Positions 62,401-64,000 of a DNA stretch of 64,000 nt are shown in pieces. The notes beneath the pieces were generated by a model. It did not search any database, was not told the DNA's origin, and saw only the letters and a program-made list of their open reading frames with translations. Every line of letters starts with the position of its first letter. Position 1 is the stretch's first letter. This DNA comes from Argentina anserina (lineage: Eukaryota; Streptophyta; Magnoliopsida; Rosales; Rosaceae), in NCBI RefSeq assembly GCF_933775445.1, contig NW_026089531.1, positions 186,001 to 250,000 of the forward strand, given 5' to 3'. A program made the position numbers and the translations under genes.

Positions 62401-64000
62401 AAACTGAGTATCTTTACATCGTTTGCGTATCTTTACTATTCCAATTGGGTATCTTTACATCGTTTGCGTATCTTTACTATTCCAATTGTGTACCTTTTCA
62501 TTTCTCGTTTGAGTATCTTTCTGTAAGGCTTTCAGATGCGAGTTTCTATTGAATTTGAGAGTTTTGCAAGTGTGGGAGTGTGTTTCTTTCAAACTGAGTA
62601 TCTTTACATCGTTTGCGTATCTTTACTATTCCAATTGTGTATCTTTACATCGTTTGCGTATCTTTACTATTCCAATTGTGTATCTTTTCATTTCTCGTTT
62701 GAGTATCTTTCTGTAAGGCTTTCGGATGCGAGTTTCTATTGTATTTGAGAGTTTTGCAAGTGTGGGAGTGTGTTTCTTTCAAACTGAGTATCTTTACATC
62801 GTTTGCGTATCTTTACTATTCCAATTGTGTATCTTTACATCGTTTGCGTATCTTTACTATTCCAATTGTGTATCCTTTCATTTCTCGTTTGAGTATCTTT
62901 CTGTAAGGCTTCTGATGCGAGTTTCTATTGTATTTGAGAGTTTTGCAAGTGTGGGAGTGTGTTTCTTTCAAACTGAGTATCTTTACATCGTTTGCGTATC
63001 TTTACTATTCCAATTGTGTGTGTATCTTTTCATTTCTCGTTTGAGTATCTTTCTGTAAGGCTTCTGATGTGAGTTTTTATTGAATTTGAGAGTTTTGCAA
63101 GTGCGAGTGTGTTTCTTTCAAACTGAGTATCTTTACATCGTTTGCGTATCTTTACTATTCTAATTGCGTATCTTTACATCGTTTGCGTATCTTTACTATT
63201 CCAATTGTGTGTGTATCTTTTCATTTCTCGTTTGAGTATCTTTCTGTAAGGCTTCTGATGTGAGTTTTTATTAAATTTGAGAGTTTTGCAAGTGCGAGTG
63301 TGTTTCTTTCAAACTGAGTATCTTTACATCGTTTGCGTATCTTTACTATTCCAATTGGGTATCTTTACATCGTTTGCGTATATTTACTATTCCAATTGTG
63401 TATCTTTTCATTTCTCGTTTGAGTATCTTTCTGTAAGGCTTTCGGATGCGAGTTTCTATTGTATTTGAGAGTTTTGCAAGTGTGGGAGTGTGTTTCTTTC
63501 AAACTGAGTATCTTTACATCGTTTGCGTATCTTTACTATTCCAATTGTGTATCTTTACATCGTTTGCGTATCTTTACTATTCCAATTGTGTATCTTTTCA
63601 TTTCTCGTTTGAGTATCTTTCTGTAAGGCTTCTGATGCGAGTTTCTATTGTATTTGAGAGTTTTGCAAGTGTGGGAGTGTGTTTCTTTCAAACTGAGTAT
63701 CTTTACATCGTTTGCGTATCTTTACTATTCAAATTGTGTATCTTTACATCGTTTGCGTATCTTTACTATTCCAATTGTGTATCTTTTCATTTCTCGTTTG
63801 AGTATCTTTCTGTAAGGCTTCTGATGCGAGTTTCTATTGTATTTGAGAGTTTTGCAAGTGTGGGAGTGTGTTTCTTTCTAACTGAGTATCTTTACATCGT
63901 TTGCGTATCTTTACTATTCCAATTGTGTATCTTTACATCGTTTGCGTATCTTTACTATTCCAATTGTGTATCTTTTCATTTCTCGTTTGAGTATCTTTCT

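Larger units (their letters stand above)
32010..64000 (+). repeat. Satellite array, right part (same family, orientation and phase)
   Basis: About 170 further monomers of the same satellite. The first bases after the retrotransposon complete the monomer cut at 24771, so both parts were one continuous array. The same sub-repeat layout and variant classes occur, but the higher-order pattern differs from the left part: 4803-bp and 6704-bp segmental copies, a 950-bp pentamer repeat, and nested 1818- and 1514-bp duplications. A textbook 189-bp monomer with two 41-bp sub-repeats is at 56763-56951. No interspersed unique sequence over 300 bp is seen anywhere in this part. The array runs off the end of the window. 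Confidence 0.97.
52500..64000 (+). repeat. 6704-bp segmental duplication, second copy cut by window end
   Basis: About 52500-57296 recurs from about 59200 to the window end with offset 6704. Markers are ATTTAAGAG (52891/59595), CTTTATTATACCAATTGCAT (about 53574/60278), CATTTCTTGTTTG, ATTCTAATTGCG and TATTCAAATTG. Nested inside are an 1818-bp duplication (53689/55507 and 54204/56022, again at 60393/62211) and a 1514-bp duplication (56573/58087, 57511/59025). The nested 1818-bp copies exist in both 6704-bp copies, so they predate it. Confidence 0.86.

Noticed and set aside
32010..64000. Open frames up to 253 codons in the right array, and minus-strand ones at 46654-46893 and 52171-52365
   Set aside because: Pure satellite sequence; length depends only on whether monomers are 189 or 190 bp.
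1..64000. CRISPR-like array (regular short repeats with 'spacers')
   Set aside because: The 'spacers' are themselves repeated, the DNA is plant nuclear, and no cas genes exist.
1..64000. CENP-B-box-like or telomere-type (TTTAGGG) motifs that could place the array
   Set aside because: I saw no run of telomere repeats and no match to the CENP-B box in the monomer; chromosomal position stays open.

Overview
The window is non-genic plant nuclear DNA: a long array of one tandem satellite, split by a single LTR retrotransposon. Plant origin is inferred from the retrotransposon, which has a primer binding site matching the 3' end of plant tRNA-Asp and non-coding motifs typical of plant Ty3/Gypsy Athila/Tat elements. 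I cannot name the species or the chromosome. An array of this kind suits pericentromeric, subtelomeric or knob-like heterochromatin. I find no supportable protein-coding or RNA gene.

Layout: 1-24771 is satellite; 24772-32009 is a complete 7.24-kb LTR element flanked by a 5-bp target duplication (GAGAG); 32010-64000 is the same satellite in the same orientation and phase. The array continues past both window edges. The basic monomer is 189-190 bp, roughly 300 copies, all head-to-tail. Inside it a 41-bp sub-repeat (a 19-bp plus a 22-bp unit, both starting GTATCTTT) is usually present twice but also once or three times. Above the monomer lies a third level: segmental tandem duplications of 950, 1514, 1668, 1818, 3727, 3743, 4149, 4803 and 6704 bp, some nested, plus an offset duplication of about 11.2 kb. 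Shared private variants show that these are recent copies.

The element is oriented on the + strand: 5' LTR 24772-26036 (1265 bp), PBS at 26039, 3.7 kb of internal sequence without gag-pol, a purine-rich tract ending at 29750, and 3' LTR 29751-32009 (2259 bp). It is a non-autonomous, LARD-like derivative. Its two LTRs share near-identical termini but differ strongly in the middle. The 5' LTR has lost most of U3, including the TATA box, and instead carries an inverted R-U5 segment bounded by a perfect 50-bp inverted repeat. One end of the inversion falls about 30 bp downstream of the 3' LTR TATA box, close to the expected transcription start, which suggests aberrant strand transfer during reverse transcription. 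This chimeric LTR and the nested higher-order structure of the satellite are the most interesting features. I see no new gene system.
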